Assembly (NCBI RefSeq): GCF_013265555.1
Contig: NZ_CP041345.1
Span: 3,131,779-3,195,778, forward strand
Length of the DNA: 64,000 bases
DNA from: Tenuifilum thalassicum
Lineage (GTDB): Bacteria; Bacteroidota; Bacteroidia; Bacteroidales; Tenuifilaceae
Direction: 5' to 3'
Shown here: in pieces, positions 24,287-33,687 of the stretch
How the letters are laid out: each line of letters begins with the position of its first letter
Numbering within the stretch: position 1 is the stretch's first letter
The notes under the pieces: model-generated
Databases searched by the model: none
The model's input: the letters and a program-made list of their open reading frames with translations, nothing else
Told to the model about the DNA's origin: nothing
Made by a program: the position numbers and the translations under genes

Positions 24287-25885
24287 CTACCACCAGATTG
24301 TGTAGAAGAATATTAGTATAACAATTACACCAATTGAGCCAATTACAAAAGCCTTGCTAGTTTTAAACATATCGAACGAAATGGTAATGGCTTTTTCGTG
24401 ATTTTTATTCCCTTCAATTCTTGCAAATATCCAAATTAGCAACATGCTCAACAAGAAAACTATTCCCATTCTGTCCATGAAAGGAAGAGTTGGCATGAAG
24501 ACTTTAAATAGTAGAGAGAAAACGAACGTACCAATTGCAGCAGCAAGAGCACCATTTGCAGTAGCTTTCTTATAGAAAAATCCAGCTAAGAATATCGCTA
24601 GTGCACCCGGACTAACAAAACCGGTAAACTCTTGAATGTACTGGAATGCTTGGTCGAGAGTAGATAGTTGCGGAGCAATAATAACAGCAATTATTAATGC
24701 AGTTAAACTTGCAAGCCTACCCACGGTTACCAGCTTATGCTCACTCGCTTTTTTATCGATATACTCCCTATAAATATCCATGGTGAATATGGTAGAAACG
24801 CTGTTCATCATTGATGCAAGAGAGCTTACAATAGCTGCAACCAATGCTGCAAAAGCTAATCCTTTAACACCTGTAGGGACAAAGTTGTGCAATAGCCAAG
24901 GGTAAGCTTCGTCGGATTTTGTGATATCGGCATTCAAAGCGAAAGCAACAATACCAGGAATTACAACGATTAAAGGAATTAATAGCTTAAGATAAGCGGC
25001 AAACACCAATCCGTTCTGAGCTTCCTTTACACTTTTTGCAGCAAGAGCGCGCTGAATGATATACTGGTTACAACCCCAGTAATAAAGATTTGCTACCCAC
25101 ATACCTCCAATAAGAACACTTATTCCAGGCAAATCAAGATATGCATCCTTTAAGCCACCCTTACCATCGGGAATCATAAGGGTTCCTTTTTCGAGTATCA
25201 TATCAAACTTTTCAGGAGCCTTTTGAAGTAATTCTTTAAAGCCGGCAATAAATCCGTGACCTCCGCTAAGATAATCAAGTGCAAAGTATGTGGTAACTAA
25301 ACCGCCCCCCACTAAGAATACAACCTGAACCACATCGGTCCATGCAACAGCTTTTAACCCGCCGTAAATTGAGTAAAGTGCTGCAAAAAAGGCCAGACCA
25401 ATCATGGCATAAAGCATGGGCACACCCATGATGTTATACATGGCAAGCGCACCCAAATAGATTATTGAGGTAAGGTTAACAAACACAAAAACTAAAAGCC
25501 AGAAACCAGCCATTACCGTTTTAACCCTTTTGTCGTAACGCGACTCAAGGAACTGGGGCATGGTAAAAATTTTCTTTTCTAGGAAGATTGGTAGGAAAAA
25601 CACTGCTACCAAAATAAGAGTTAGAGCAGCCATCCATTCGTACGAGGCTATACCAAGTCCGATAGCAAAACCCGAACCAGACATTCCAATAAACTGCTCG
25701 GCAGAAATGTTTGAAGCAATTAGCGATGCCCCAATGGCCCACCAAGGCAGGGCTCTTCCTGCCAAGAAATAGTCGCCGGAGTTGGTCTCCGAATCGCGCT
25801 TACGAAACGAAACCCATAGGCCTAAACTAACTATTAGTAATGCGTATGCCGCAAATACTATGTAATCAATTGTTTCGAACTTCAT
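24287..25885 (-). CDS. Sodium/solute symporter, vSGLT-like sugar transporter
   Basis: The product has 532 residues and about 14 membrane helices. The sequence follows Vibrio vSGLT closely in remembered segments: PWWAIGASLIASNISAEQF (with the Asn and Gln that contact galactose), FIGMSGSGFAIGLGIASYEW, VANLYYWGCNQYIIQRALAA, and AAIVSSLASMMNSVSTIFTM, which holds the two sodium-binding serines. Sodium-driven sugar uptake is therefore likely, with the exact sugar unknown. A good TTG-N18-TAnnTTTG promoter precedes it. A sugar nucleotidyltransferase gene lies upstream but has its own spacing of 102 bp. Confidence 0.92.
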   Translation of the reverse strand: MKFETIDYIVFAAYALLIVSLGLWVSFRKRDSETNSGDYFLAGRALPWWAIGASLIASNISAEQFIGMSGSGFAIGLGIASYEWMAALTLILVAVFFLPIFLEKKIFTMPQFLESRYDKRVKTVMAGFWLLVFVFVNLTSIIYLGALAMYNIMGVPMLYAMIGLAFFAALYSIYGGLKAVAWTDVVQVVFLVGGGLVTTYFALDYLSGGHGFIAGFKELLQKAPEKFDMILEKGTLMIPDGKGGLKDAYLDLPGISVLIGGMWVANLYYWGCNQYIIQRALAAKSVKEAQNGLVFAAYLKLLIPLIVVIPGIVAFALNADITKSDEAYPWLLHNFVPTGVKGLAFAALVAAIVSSLASMMNSVSTIFTMDIYREYIDKKASEHKLVTVGRLASLTALIIAVIIAPQLSTLDQAFQYIQEFTGFVSPGALAIFLAGFFYKKATANGALAAAIGTFVFSLLFKVFMPTLPFMDRMGIVFLLSMLLIWIFARIEGNKNHEKAITISFDMFKTSKAFVIGSIGVIVILIFFYTIWW

Positions 25886-25919
25886 AATTATTTGTTTTGG
25901 TTTATTTTAGGTTTTAAGG

Positions 25920-25949
25920 CAAATGTAAAATAATACATCGGTAGACAAT
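25920..25949 (-). promoter_or_regulatory. Promoter of the sodium/sugar symporter
   Basis: On the minus strand ATTG (25949-25946) and TACATTTG (25927-25920) are separated by 18 bp, matching the Bacteroidota consensus. The leader is about 25-30 nt. Confidence 0.6.
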
Positions 25950-25987
25950 TATTTTATACTACATCAATAGTTACACAAGGCATCTAA

Positions 25988-26896
25988 CTACTTGCTCCAT
26001 AAAGGAGATGGATATTCGCCTTTTTCAGCCAACTCTTTAAACTTGTTTACTACCATTGGCCTATCGCCTGGATAGGTCACACCAAACCAAGCGGCCTTGG
26101 TATCCAGAACCTTACATTTGGCATATCCTTCTTTTATTGCCTTGTTTACTACAGTTGGAATATAAAATTCTGCCTTAGCATTTTCAATTTGATTGGAAAA
26201 GAAGTCTGTCATCTGCTTTTCGGTATATTCAAAAAAGTCGGGAGTAAATCCCCAGAAATTCATAGAAACTGGAACGTTTTCATCAACCTCAACAAGGTTT
26301 CCATTCTCATCTTTATATTTTACAACCCCGTTAATTCGTTCAATGTGAGTACGCTCTACTACATCTTTTAAATATCCATTTTCATCGGTTGAACAAACCC
26401 CACGCGATACAGCTCCTTGCTCCGATAGCGTATTCCCTAACTTATATCCTACCATGAAATAGCTACCACCCTTAAGATTTGGCTCCGAGAGAGCTTCGGC
26501 CATAACTCTAAAGGTATCGTAACCATAAAAATCGTCGGCATTAATAACCGCAAAAGGTTCGTTAACAACATTACGTGCTACCCATACGGCGTGAGCTGTT
26601 CCCCATGGTTTTTCTCTCCCTTCGGGAACTTTAAAACCCGATGGAAGCATATCTAACTCTTGAAAGGCTATCTCCATTTTTATACCTGGATCAAACCTAT
26701 TCCCAAAAACCTTTATAAAATCCTTTTCAATGGATTTTCTGATTACAAAAACAACTTTACCAAATCCTGCCTTTAGAGCATCGTACACAGAATAATCAAT
26801 TATGGTTTCGCCATTAGGGCCTAAGGCATCAACCTGTTTGAGGCCACCATAACGGCTTCCCATTCCAGCGGCAAGTACAATAAGTGTAGGTTTCAT
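25988..26896 (-). CDS. Sugar-phosphate nucleotidyltransferase
   Basis: The product has 302 residues. The N-terminal NTP-transferase signature GMGSRYGGLKQ (11-21) binds the nucleotide. PWGTAHAVWVA and VINADDFYGYD follow as the base and metal sites. The family makes NDP-sugars from NTP and sugar-1-phosphate; the base and sugar cannot be fixed here, although UTP enzymes are common in this branch. The C-terminal third (SMNFWGFTPDFFEY and onward) is characteristic of a Bacteroidota subgroup often found near sugar-kinase genes. No such kinase is present here. Confidence 0.85.
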   Translation of the reverse strand: MKPTLIVLAAGMGSRYGGLKQVDALGPNGETIIDYSVYDALKAGFGKVVFVIRKSIEKDFIKVFGNRFDPGIKMEIAFQELDMLPSGFKVPEGREKPWGTAHAVWVARNVVNEPFAVINADDFYGYDTFRVMAEALSEPNLKGGSYFMVGYKLGNTLSEQGAVSRGVCSTDENGYLKDVVERTHIERINGVVKYKDENGNLVEVDENVPVSMNFWGFTPDFFEYTEKQMTDFFSNQIENAKAEFYIPTVVNKAIKEGYAKCKVLDTKAAWFGVTYPGDRPMVVNKFKELAEKGEYPSPLWSK

Positions 26897-27056
26897 GCAA
26901 ACAATATTTAGTTAGTTAATATTACGCTTTCAGTTTACTCAAGTAGGAAACTGTCATTCAATCGAAAAATACCATTTATATTTAATTTTTCGTTAACTTG
27001 TCTTCCTGCTTAATTATATTTCATGCTAGAGAGTCTTTAACAGCATTGCTGCCACC

Positions 27057-27073
27057 TTGGCAAAGTTATTGAT
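27057..27073 (+). promoter_or_regulatory. Sigma-54-like promoter before the M23 peptidase gene
   Basis: TTGGCA-AAGTTA-TTGAT has the sigma-54 layout TTGGCAC-N5-TTGCW with correct spacing, but GA replaces GC at the -12 element. It lies 30 bp before the ATG at 27103. Confidence 0.35.
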
Positions 27074-27102
27074 AGTATCTAAAAAGCAAAACTTTAAACA
27101 TT

Positions 27103-27948
27103 ATGAAAAGGTTTATACTTTTATTCGCACTTCAAAATCTTCTGATTATAAACTTGTTTGCACAAGATAAAGGTAAAAGAGAACTTGAAGCCGATTTTGA
27201 AAAGTTCAAGCAAGAGCAGGAACAAGATTTTCAGAATTTCAAGCAAAAGCGGCAAGAAGAGCTTAAACAGCTCGAGCTCGATTATCTTAACTATTATAAT
27301 GAGATGATGGGGCTTAAAAATCATTATATCAAAAAGAAGGAGCCACAAAAAGCCGAGGAAGTGCAGGATATTATCGATTTTGAAAACTCAATTGCCCATG
27401 CCTTAAAATATAATATCCCGGAAAGGATTAAAATTACAACCCAGCCTAAAAAAGCAGATAATATTAAAGAACCATTCGTCGATAATAAGACAGAGATAAT
27501 ACCACCTAATGCAGCTGCTAAAGAAAACAAAAAAGTAAAAGATGGCATACCTGTTCTTACCCCAGTTCCAAAACGTTTAGCTCGAATTACCTCGCCATTT
27601 GGTGTTAGATTCCATCCTGTACTCCATAAACCAATAAAGCACAACGGAGTTGATTTTGGTTGTGGTAGAGGCGCCGAAGTTTATGCATCGGCAAGGGGAA
27701 AGGTTGTGTTAGCAAAGTTCAGCCGTTCTTATGGGAATTACATTATTATTGAACATGAAGGCGGTACAAGTTCTGTTTACGCCCATTTAGACAAAATCAA
27801 AATTCGAAAGGGCAATATTGTTAAAAAAGGTGATATAATTGGCTACTCAGGTAGCACAGGACGAAGCACTGGTCCTCATCTTCATTACGAGGTTAGGATT
27901 AAAGGTATACCAGTTAACCCCAAAGACTATCTTGTAGAAACAAAATAA
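27103..27948 (+). CDS. Exported M23 peptidase (LytM/NlpD-like murein endopeptidase)
   Basis: The product has 281 residues. A signal peptide (1-20) leads into a highly charged coiled coil (24-75, EQEQDFQNFKQKR style) and a linker. A complete LytM domain spans 155-276 with zinc ligands His180 and Asp184 (KHNGVDFG) and the HLHYE motif (His259, His261), plus His228. It should cut peptide cross-links in murein during growth or division. The coiled coil may tether it to a partner, as in EnvC-like proteins. The gene stands alone, with a sigma-54-like box upstream. Confidence 0.92.
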   Translation: MKRFILLFALQNLLIINLFAQDKGKRELEADFEKFKQEQEQDFQNFKQKRQEELKQLELDYLNYYNEMMGLKNHYIKKKEPQKAEEVQDIIDFENSIAHALKYNIPERIKITTQPKKADNIKEPFVDNKTEIIPPNAAAKENKKVKDGIPVLTPVPKRLARITSPFGVRFHPVLHKPIKHNGVDFGCGRGAEVYASARGKVVLAKFSRSYGNYIIIEHEGGTSSVYAHLDKIKIRKGNIVKKGDIIGYSGSTGRSTGPHLHYEVRIKGIPVNPKDYLVETK

Positions 27949-28013
27949 ACCAGCTAAAAACCTATAATAAAATATAGCTAACTACTCAAGTCGTTAAAGA
28001 CAAACATATTTCC

Positions 28014-28021
28014 TATTTTTG
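28014..28021 (+). promoter_or_regulatory. -7 box of the U32 gene
   Basis: TATTTTTG matches TAnnTTTG 14 bp before the ATG at 28036, implying a very short leader and arguing against the TTG at 28030 as start. Confidence 0.45.
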
Positions 28022-28035
28022 CAAAAAATTTGCAA

Positions 28036-29289
28036 ATGCTAAAACGAGAGGATATTGAAGTAATGGCGCCGGCCGGAAATTTTGAGTCGCTTATGGCTGC
28101 CATTCAGGGAGGAGCAAACTCTGTTTACTTTGGGATTGGTAACCTTAACATGCGAGCAAAATCGAGCATTAACTTCAATGTTGATGACCTACCAGAGGTT
28201 GTTCGCATATGTAATGAGCATGGAGTAAAGACTTATCTTACTGTCAACACCGTAATTTACGATAACGACATCCCCGACATGCACGAAATTATCGACACAG
28301 CAGCCTCTGCTGGAGTAAGCGCGCTTATTGTATCGGATCAGGCAGCTATGCTCTATGCAAGGCAAAAGGGGATGGAAGTTCACATTTCTACTCAGCTAAA
28401 CATTAGCAATACCGAATCGCTTAGATTTTATTCTCAATGGGCCGACGTGGTAGTTCTTGCCCGTGAGCTTAACCTGGAGCAGGTTAAAACCATTTACAAT
28501 AACATCCATAACCAAAATATCATAGGACCAAACGGCAAGCCAATTAAAATTGAACTTTTTGCTCATGGTGCCTTATGTATGGCCATCTCTGGCAAATGCT
28601 ACCTTAGCCTGCACGAAGCAAACTCATCGGCAAACCGAGGAGCTTGCCTACAAATCTGCCGCCGTTCCTACACGGTTACCGATAATGAAACTGGTGCTCA
28701 GCTGGAAATAGATAACGAGTACATAATGTCGCCAAAGGATCTTTGCACCATTAACTTTATCGATAAAATTCTGGATGCCGGTGTTAGAGTGCTAAAGATT
28801 GAAGGTCGTGCTCGCGGTCCCGAATACGTTAAAACGGTTACCCAATGCTATAACGAAGCGGTAACAGCTGTTTGCGAAGGAACCTATAATAAGGAAAAAA
28901 TCGACGGCTGGATGAAGCGGCTTTCAACTGTTTTTAATCGTGGTTTTTGGGATGGTTACTATCTTGGCCGCAGACTTGGCGAATGGAGTAAATCGTACGG
29001 CAACATAGCAACCGAGCGAAAACAATACGTTGGCAAAATTACCAACTACTTTTCTAAACTTGGTGTAGCCGAAATTGCTGTTGAAGCATCGGAACTTTAC
29101 CTCAACGATAAAATACTGATTATTGGTCCAACAACAGGGGTAATTGAATATGAGGTTAAAGAGCTTCGAGTTGATGAAAAACCAGCTGAATTTTCACCCA
29201 AAGGAATTAGGTGTTCAATACCAGTTCCAGAAAAGGTGCGCCGTGCCGATAAACTTTATAGAATTGTAAAAATGACTAATCATCAATAA
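28036..29289 (+). CDS. U32 family protein, probable tRNA 5-hydroxyuridine synthesis (TrhP-like)
   Basis: The product has 417 residues from the ATG at 28036. The U32 barrel starts with EVMAPAGNFESLMAAIQGGANSVYFG in short segments and contains the cysteine-rich iron-sulfur region (CMAISGKCYLS, then RGACLQICRRSY). Members such as TrhP/YegQ make prephenate-dependent 5-hydroxyuridine at tRNA position 34; others hydroxylate ubiquinone. The length and single-domain layout fit the tRNA enzyme. It opens a co-directional run that ends with another wobble-uridine enzyme, SelU, at 33688. Confidence 0.82.
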   Translation: MLKREDIEVMAPAGNFESLMAAIQGGANSVYFGIGNLNMRAKSSINFNVDDLPEVVRICNEHGVKTYLTVNTVIYDNDIPDMHEIIDTAASAGVSALIVSDQAAMLYARQKGMEVHISTQLNISNTESLRFYSQWADVVVLARELNLEQVKTIYNNIHNQNIIGPNGKPIKIELFAHGALCMAISGKCYLSLHEANSSANRGACLQICRRSYTVTDNETGAQLEIDNEYIMSPKDLCTINFIDKILDAGVRVLKIEGRARGPEYVKTVTQCYNEAVTAVCEGTYNKEKIDGWMKRLSTVFNRGFWDGYYLGRRLGEWSKSYGNIATERKQYVGKITNYFSKLGVAEIAVEASELYLNDKILIIGPTTGVIEYEVKELRVDEKPAEFSPKGIRCSIPVPEKVRRADKLYRIVKMTNHQ

Positions 29290-29327
29290 TAATTTGTAAA
29301 TTAGAAGTTTAATTAAAATAGATTGAT

Positions 29328-29945
29328 ATGAGTTTCAGCCAACTTTGTAACAAGATTTTTTGGGATTGTACCCTGCATTACCACACCATGGACAATGTTG
29401 ATGCAAAACCAACAATTCCCTATGAACCAGGAACAATTGAATTTTCACTTTTCACTAAAAACTGGATTGATGCAGTTCAATGGCATTTAGAAGATATTAT
29501 CCGCGACCCCAATATTGACCCTGTTGATGCATTAAAAATCAAACGTAGAATTGATAAATCAAATCAGGACAGAACCGATTTGGTTGAAATGATTGACAGC
29601 TATTTTCTTGAGAAGTATAAGGATATTAAGCCTTTGCCAAACGCTACCATCAATACTGAAAGTCCAGCCTGGGCTATCGATCGCCTATCAATTCTTGCCC
29701 TTAAAATTTACCATATGGAGCAAGAAGTAAAAAGAACCGATGTGTCGCAAGAGCATATTGATACTTGTCAGAATAAACTTAACATTCTTTTGGAGCAACG
29801 TGTTGATCTATCAACCGCAATTGATCAGCTTTTAGATGATATTGAGCATGGACGTAAGTACATGAAGGTTTACAAACAAATGAAAATGTATAACGATCCA
29901 TCGCTTAACCCAGTTCTATATGGTTCAAAACAACAGAAAGGATAA
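29328..29945 (+). CDS. DUF4254 domain protein
   Basis: The product has 205 residues, all helical, beginning MSFSQLCNKIFWDCTLHYH and covering the DUF4254 domain across almost the full length (NRIDKSNQDRTDLVE-like stretch at 83-93, WAIDRLSILALKIYHM at 118-133). The biochemical role is unknown. It overlaps the next gene, a heptosyltransferase-like GT9, by 26 bp. I recall this pairing as frequent in Bacteroidota, which suggests a role in lipopolysaccharide or glycan assembly. Confidence 0.87.
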   Translation: MSFSQLCNKIFWDCTLHYHTMDNVDAKPTIPYEPGTIEFSLFTKNWIDAVQWHLEDIIRDPNIDPVDALKIKRRIDKSNQDRTDLVEMIDSYFLEKYKDIKPLPNATINTESPAWAIDRLSILALKIYHMEQEVKRTDVSQEHIDTCQNKLNILLEQRVDLSTAIDQLLDDIEHGRKYMKVYKQMKMYNDPSLNPVLYGSKQQKG

Positions 29946-30996
29946 AACCTATCCTAAAAAGTTACTGGTAATCAGGTTAAGTGCCATTGGCGATGTGGCC
30001 ATGACGGTACCCGCTATTTGGTCGCTGGTTACAAATCATCCAGATGTTCAGGTTACGTTTGTTTCGCAAGGTTTTGCTCGGGATATAATCAATCAAATCC
30101 CGGGCGTTCTTTTTGTTGAAGCAAATACAAAAGGAAGACATAAAGGTCTTTTGGGGATATGGAAACTTTTTAAGGATCTTAAACGGGTTGACAAATACGA
30201 GGCAATTGCCGATTTGCATAATGTAATCCGAAGCAAGATACTTCGAAATCTTTTTTTTCTTAGCGGTGTTACAACAATATCGGTAATTGATAAGGGTAGA
30301 AAGGAAAAGCGTAAACTTGTTCGCCTTAAAAACAAGCAGCTAGTTCAGCTTAAAGATACACCAACTCGTTACATGGATTCTTTAAGACAGTTAGGATATA
30401 TCATTGACGATAGTTTTGATTACTTTTTCCGGGAAGTTCGCCTGCCCGATGAAATAACAACCCTGTTAGGATACAAGGATAAGCGCTGGATTGGCATTGC
30501 ACCCTTTGCCAAACATAAAGGGAAAATTTATCCGCTTGAAAAAATGGAAAGGGTAATTGAAATTCTTTCCCAATCCAAAATCAATAAGATTATCCTTTTT
30601 GGTGGCGGAGGCGAAGAACAAAAAAAGCTATCGGAATGGGAAAGCAGGTTTCCCAATACAGTTTCCGTTGCCCGAAAATATAGCATAACAAATGAGCTAA
30701 AACTCATTTCAAACCTCGATGTTATGCTTTGCATGGATTCGGCAAACATGCATTTTGCTTCATTGGTCAATACACCTGTTATAAGCATCTGGGGTGCTAC
30801 TCATCCCTATGCAGGTTTTTATGGCTGGAAACAAAATCCTAAAAATGCCATTCAGATCGACCTGACATGTAGACCATGTTCTATTTACGGCAACAAATCT
30901 TGTTTTAGAAAAGACAACGCTTGCCTAAATAGAATTGAACCAGAACTTATTGTAGATAAAATCAACACTTTAATTGACAAGTACAATAAATTTTAA
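29920..30996 (+). CDS. Glycosyltransferase family 9 (heptosyltransferase-like)
   Basis: The product has 358 residues. The GT-B fold opens with LLVIRLSAIGDVAMTVPA, the acceptor-side GT9 motif. The donor domain has WIGIAPFAKHKGKIYPLEKM, LFGGGGEE and CMDSANMHFASLVNTPVISIWG followed by THPYAGF. Such enzymes add heptose or a similar sugar to the lipopolysaccharide core at the inner membrane. The gene starts inside DUF4254, so the two are coupled in translation, and the extra N-terminal residues (MVQNNRKDKTYP) are short and polar. Confidence 0.92.
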   Translation: MVQNNRKDKTYPKKLLVIRLSAIGDVAMTVPAIWSLVTNHPDVQVTFVSQGFARDIINQIPGVLFVEANTKGRHKGLLGIWKLFKDLKRVDKYEAIADLHNVIRSKILRNLFFLSGVTTISVIDKGRKEKRKLVRLKNKQLVQLKDTPTRYMDSLRQLGYIIDDSFDYFFREVRLPDEITTLLGYKDKRWIGIAPFAKHKGKIYPLEKMERVIEILSQSKINKIILFGGGGEEQKKLSEWESRFPNTVSVARKYSITNELKLISNLDVMLCMDSANMHFASLVNTPVISIWGATHPYAGFYGWKQNPKNAIQIDLTCRPCSIYGNKSCFRKDNACLNRIEPELIVDKINTLIDKYNKF

Positions 30997-31013
30997 TATC
31001 AACACGTTGAGCT

Positions 31014-31925
31014 ATGACATACATAACTAAAGAAAAACTTTTTAGCAAGGATTGGTTTAAGGCTTATGCCTTAATTTTAGTTGGCTCATTTATACTCGCA
31101 GCAGGATTTGTACTATTTATTGACCCACATCGAATTGCACCAGGGGGAGTTTATGGAATTGGTATTATTGTTCACTACCTTACAAAGGGTTTGTTCTCAT
31201 GGGCACCCGATGGATTCCCAATTGGTACCGTAGGTTTGCTTTTAAATATACCTCTTACCATTATCGGAATTAGAGTTCTTGGACCAATGTTTGGTGTTAA
31301 AACAGTTGTTGGATTTGTTTTAACATCCGTGTTCATCGATGGGTTACACCTGTGGTTAGGTTACGATCCATTGGTTGACGATGTGCTTCTGTCATCTATT
31401 TTTGGAGGTGTTCTTATTGGTTTTGGTCTTGGTTTAATATTTAAATCAAAGGCAACATCAGGTGGATCGGATATCATTGCTATGGTGATTGCAAAGTACA
31501 CCAAGCTGCCACTTGGCCAGCTTATGATTTATGTTGATTCTACTATTGTTCTTCTTGCCCTAGTTGCCTTTCAGGACTGGAAAATTCCTCTTTACTCTTG
31601 GGTGGTGATTTACGTTACCGGTAAAGTTATCGATATGACCATTCAGGGTGTTAGCTACGATAAAGCATTATTCATTATCTCTGATAAATACGAAGAGGTA
31701 AAAAATAAAATTATCAACGACGTTGAACGTGGGGGCACAGTTATAAACGTTCAGGGTATGTATACAGGTGCTGATAAAAAAATGATTTTTACTAACGTTT
31801 CGCGTCGAGAAGTGCATATGATTAAGGACTATATTCGTGAGATTGATCCTAATGCTTTCATAACAGTTATAGATGCCAACGAGATTCTTGGTAGTGGTTT
31901 TAAACCTTTAGCTGAAACGCTTTAA
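31014..31925 (+). CDS. YitT family membrane protein (DUF161-DUF2179)
   Basis: The product has 303 residues. Five or six membrane helices (about 18-205) carry the GSFILAAGFVLFIDPHRIAP and GGVLIGFGLGLIFKSKATSGG segments typical of the family. A soluble C-terminal DUF2179 domain follows (YDKALFIISDKYEEV to FITVIDANEILGSGF). The transported substrate is not established for the family. It sits between GT9 and rsgA in the same direction, 17 and 10 bp from its neighbours. Confidence 0.92.
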   Translation: MTYITKEKLFSKDWFKAYALILVGSFILAAGFVLFIDPHRIAPGGVYGIGIIVHYLTKGLFSWAPDGFPIGTVGLLLNIPLTIIGIRVLGPMFGVKTVVGFVLTSVFIDGLHLWLGYDPLVDDVLLSSIFGGVLIGFGLGLIFKSKATSGGSDIIAMVIAKYTKLPLGQLMIYVDSTIVLLALVAFQDWKIPLYSWVVIYVTGKVIDMTIQGVSYDKALFIISDKYEEVKNKIINDVERGGTVINVQGMYTGADKKMIFTNVSRREVHMIKDYIREIDPNAFITVIDANEILGSGFKPLAETL

Positions 31926-31935
31926 GATTCATACC

Positions 31936-32871
31936 ATGGAGAAGGGATTAGTGCTAAAAAGTACAGGTAATCGGTATAAGGTTAGACTAGAAAATGGTAA
32001 AACCTTAGATTGTGTTGCCCGTGGCAGGCTACGTTTGAACGAAATTAAAACCACTAATCCCTTAACTGTTGGCGACTGGGTTGATGTGGAAGTTAGAGAC
32101 GATGGAACAGGCCTAATCACTCTTATTCACGAAAGAAAAAATTACATTATTAGAAAGGCTACAAACCTATCACGTGAAGCACATATCATTGCTGCCAATA
32201 TCGATCAGGCACTTTTAATTGTAACCATAACCCAACCCGAAACTCAACTTGCATTCATCGACCGTTATCTTGTTACAGCTGAAGCCTACAGAATCCCAAC
32301 CATACTTGTATTCAATAAGGTTGACTTAATTGATGAGTCGTTAAAGCCTGTTTTAAACAGCTACATCTCTATATACGAGTCTATTGGATACAAGTGTTTA
32401 CAAGTATCTGCTAAAGAGAATATAAATATCGACCTACTTAAAGAAACGCTTAAAGATAAGGTTAGTCTTTTATCTGGTAACTCTGGGGTAGGCAAATCGA
32501 CCTTGATAAACCTTATTGAACCTGGGTTAAATTTAAAAACCGCCGAAATTTCAGCAGCTCATCTAAAAGGTAGGCACACCACTACATTTAGTGAAATTTT
32601 TGAATTAAGTTTTGGTGGTTATATAATTGATACTCCAGGAATTAAAAGTTTTGGATTAGTTGATATTGATAAGAATGAGCTTTACCACTTTTTCCCCGAA
32701 ATATTTAAACTTTCTGAAAAGTGTAAGTACTACAACTGTACTCATATCCACGAGCCAGGTTGTGCAGTAATTGAAGCTGCAGAAAAAGGTGAAATTGCTC
32801 CATCGCGATATTTAAGCTACCTTAGCATTTACGATGATGAAAATGAAAAATATCGACCTAAATTAAAGTAA
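31936..32871 (+). CDS. rsgA: Ribosome small-subunit-dependent GTPase A
   Basis: The product has 311 residues. It is a circularly permuted GTPase that checks late 30S maturation. An N-terminal OB domain is followed by G4 NKVD (127-130), then G1 GNSGVGKST (181-189) and G3 DTPG (232-235). A zinc finger follows: Cys263, Cys268, His270 and Cys276 ([14 protein letters not shown]). All motifs are intact and the length is typical. It lies 10 bp after the yitT-like gene, in the same operon. Confidence 0.97.
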   Translation: MEKGLVLKSTGNRYKVRLENGKTLDCVARGRLRLNEIKTTNPLTVGDWVDVEVRDDGTGLITLIHERKNYIIRKATNLSREAHIIAANIDQALLIVTITQPETQLAFIDRYLVTAEAYRIPTILVFNKVDLIDESLKPVLNSYISIYESIGYKCLQVSAKENINIDLLKETLKDKVSLLSGNSGVGKSTLINLIEPGLNLKTAEISAAHLKGRHTTTFSEIFELSFGGYIIDTPGIKSFGLVDIDKNELYHFFPEIFKLSEKCKYYNCTHIHEPGCAVIEAAEKGEIAPSRYLSYLSIYDDENEKYRPKLK

Positions 32872-32914
32872 ATATTTAACTACAAACTACTATTCATCTA
32901 AATACCTTAAATTT

Positions 32915-33682
32915 ATGAAATCACATGAAATAGATTACAAGATAATGGGTGATTCAATTCAGCTTGTAGAAGTTGAACTTGACCCACAGGAAACAGTTAT
33001 TGCCGAAGCGGGTGCTATGGTTTACATGGAAGAAGGAATTGAATTTGAAACCAAGCTAGGCGATGGATCAAACCCAAGCTCGGGATTTTTTGGTAAGCTT
33101 TTATCTGCTGGAGCCAGGGCTCTAACAGGAGAATCGATATTTATGACACATTTTACCAATAGAGGATTAGGGAAACGTCGTGTATCCTTTTCAGCCCCTT
33201 ACCCTGGTACTGTTGTTCCCATAAATCTCGCCGAAACTGGGGGAAGTCTAATTGTTCAGAAAGATGGCTTCCTTTGTGCGGCATTTGGTACAAGTGTTTC
33301 TTTGCATTTTAATCGAAAGTTAGGGGCTGGTCTTGTTGGTGGTGAGGGCTTCATTTTGCAGCGCTTAGCGGGCGATGGTCTTGCATTTGTCCATGCAGGG
33401 GGTACCGTAATTGAAAAACAGCTTAATAATGAAACCCTCAGAGTTGATACTGGTTGTATCGTAGCTTACGAGCCCACAGTTGAGTTTAGCGTTCAAACAA
33501 GTGGCGGATTAAAAAGTATGCTATTTGGTGGCGAAGGACTTTTCCTAGCAACGCTTTCAGGTACAGGAAAGGTTTGGTTGCAATCCATGCCAATCAGGAA
33601 ACTTATTCAAGCTATTGCTCCCTACGGTAAAAATGCTTCGAAAGGCAGCAGTTCCATACTTGGTAATTTGTTAGAAGATTAG
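32915..33682 (+). CDS. TIGR00266 / AIM24 family protein
   Basis: The product has 255 residues. It begins with [21 protein letters not shown] and shows the glycine-rich double-beta repeat of the AIM24 fold: [51 protein letters not shown] and [20 protein letters not shown]. The family is widespread and its molecular role in bacteria is not established. It lies 5 bp before selU and 43 bp after rsgA. Confidence 0.9.
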   Translation: MKSHEIDYKIMGDSIQLVEVELDPQETVIAEAGAMVYMEEGIEFETKLGDGSNPSSGFFGKLLSAGARALTGESIFMTHFTNRGLGKRRVSFSAPYPGTVVPINLAETGGSLIVQKDGFLCAAFGTSVSLHFNRKLGAGLVGGEGFILQRLAGDGLAFVHAGGTVIEKQLNNETLRVDTGCIVAYEPTVEFSVQTSGGLKSMLFGGEGLFLATLSGTGKVWLQSMPIRKLIQAIAPYGKNASKGSSSILGNLLED

Positions 33683-33687
33683 TACCA

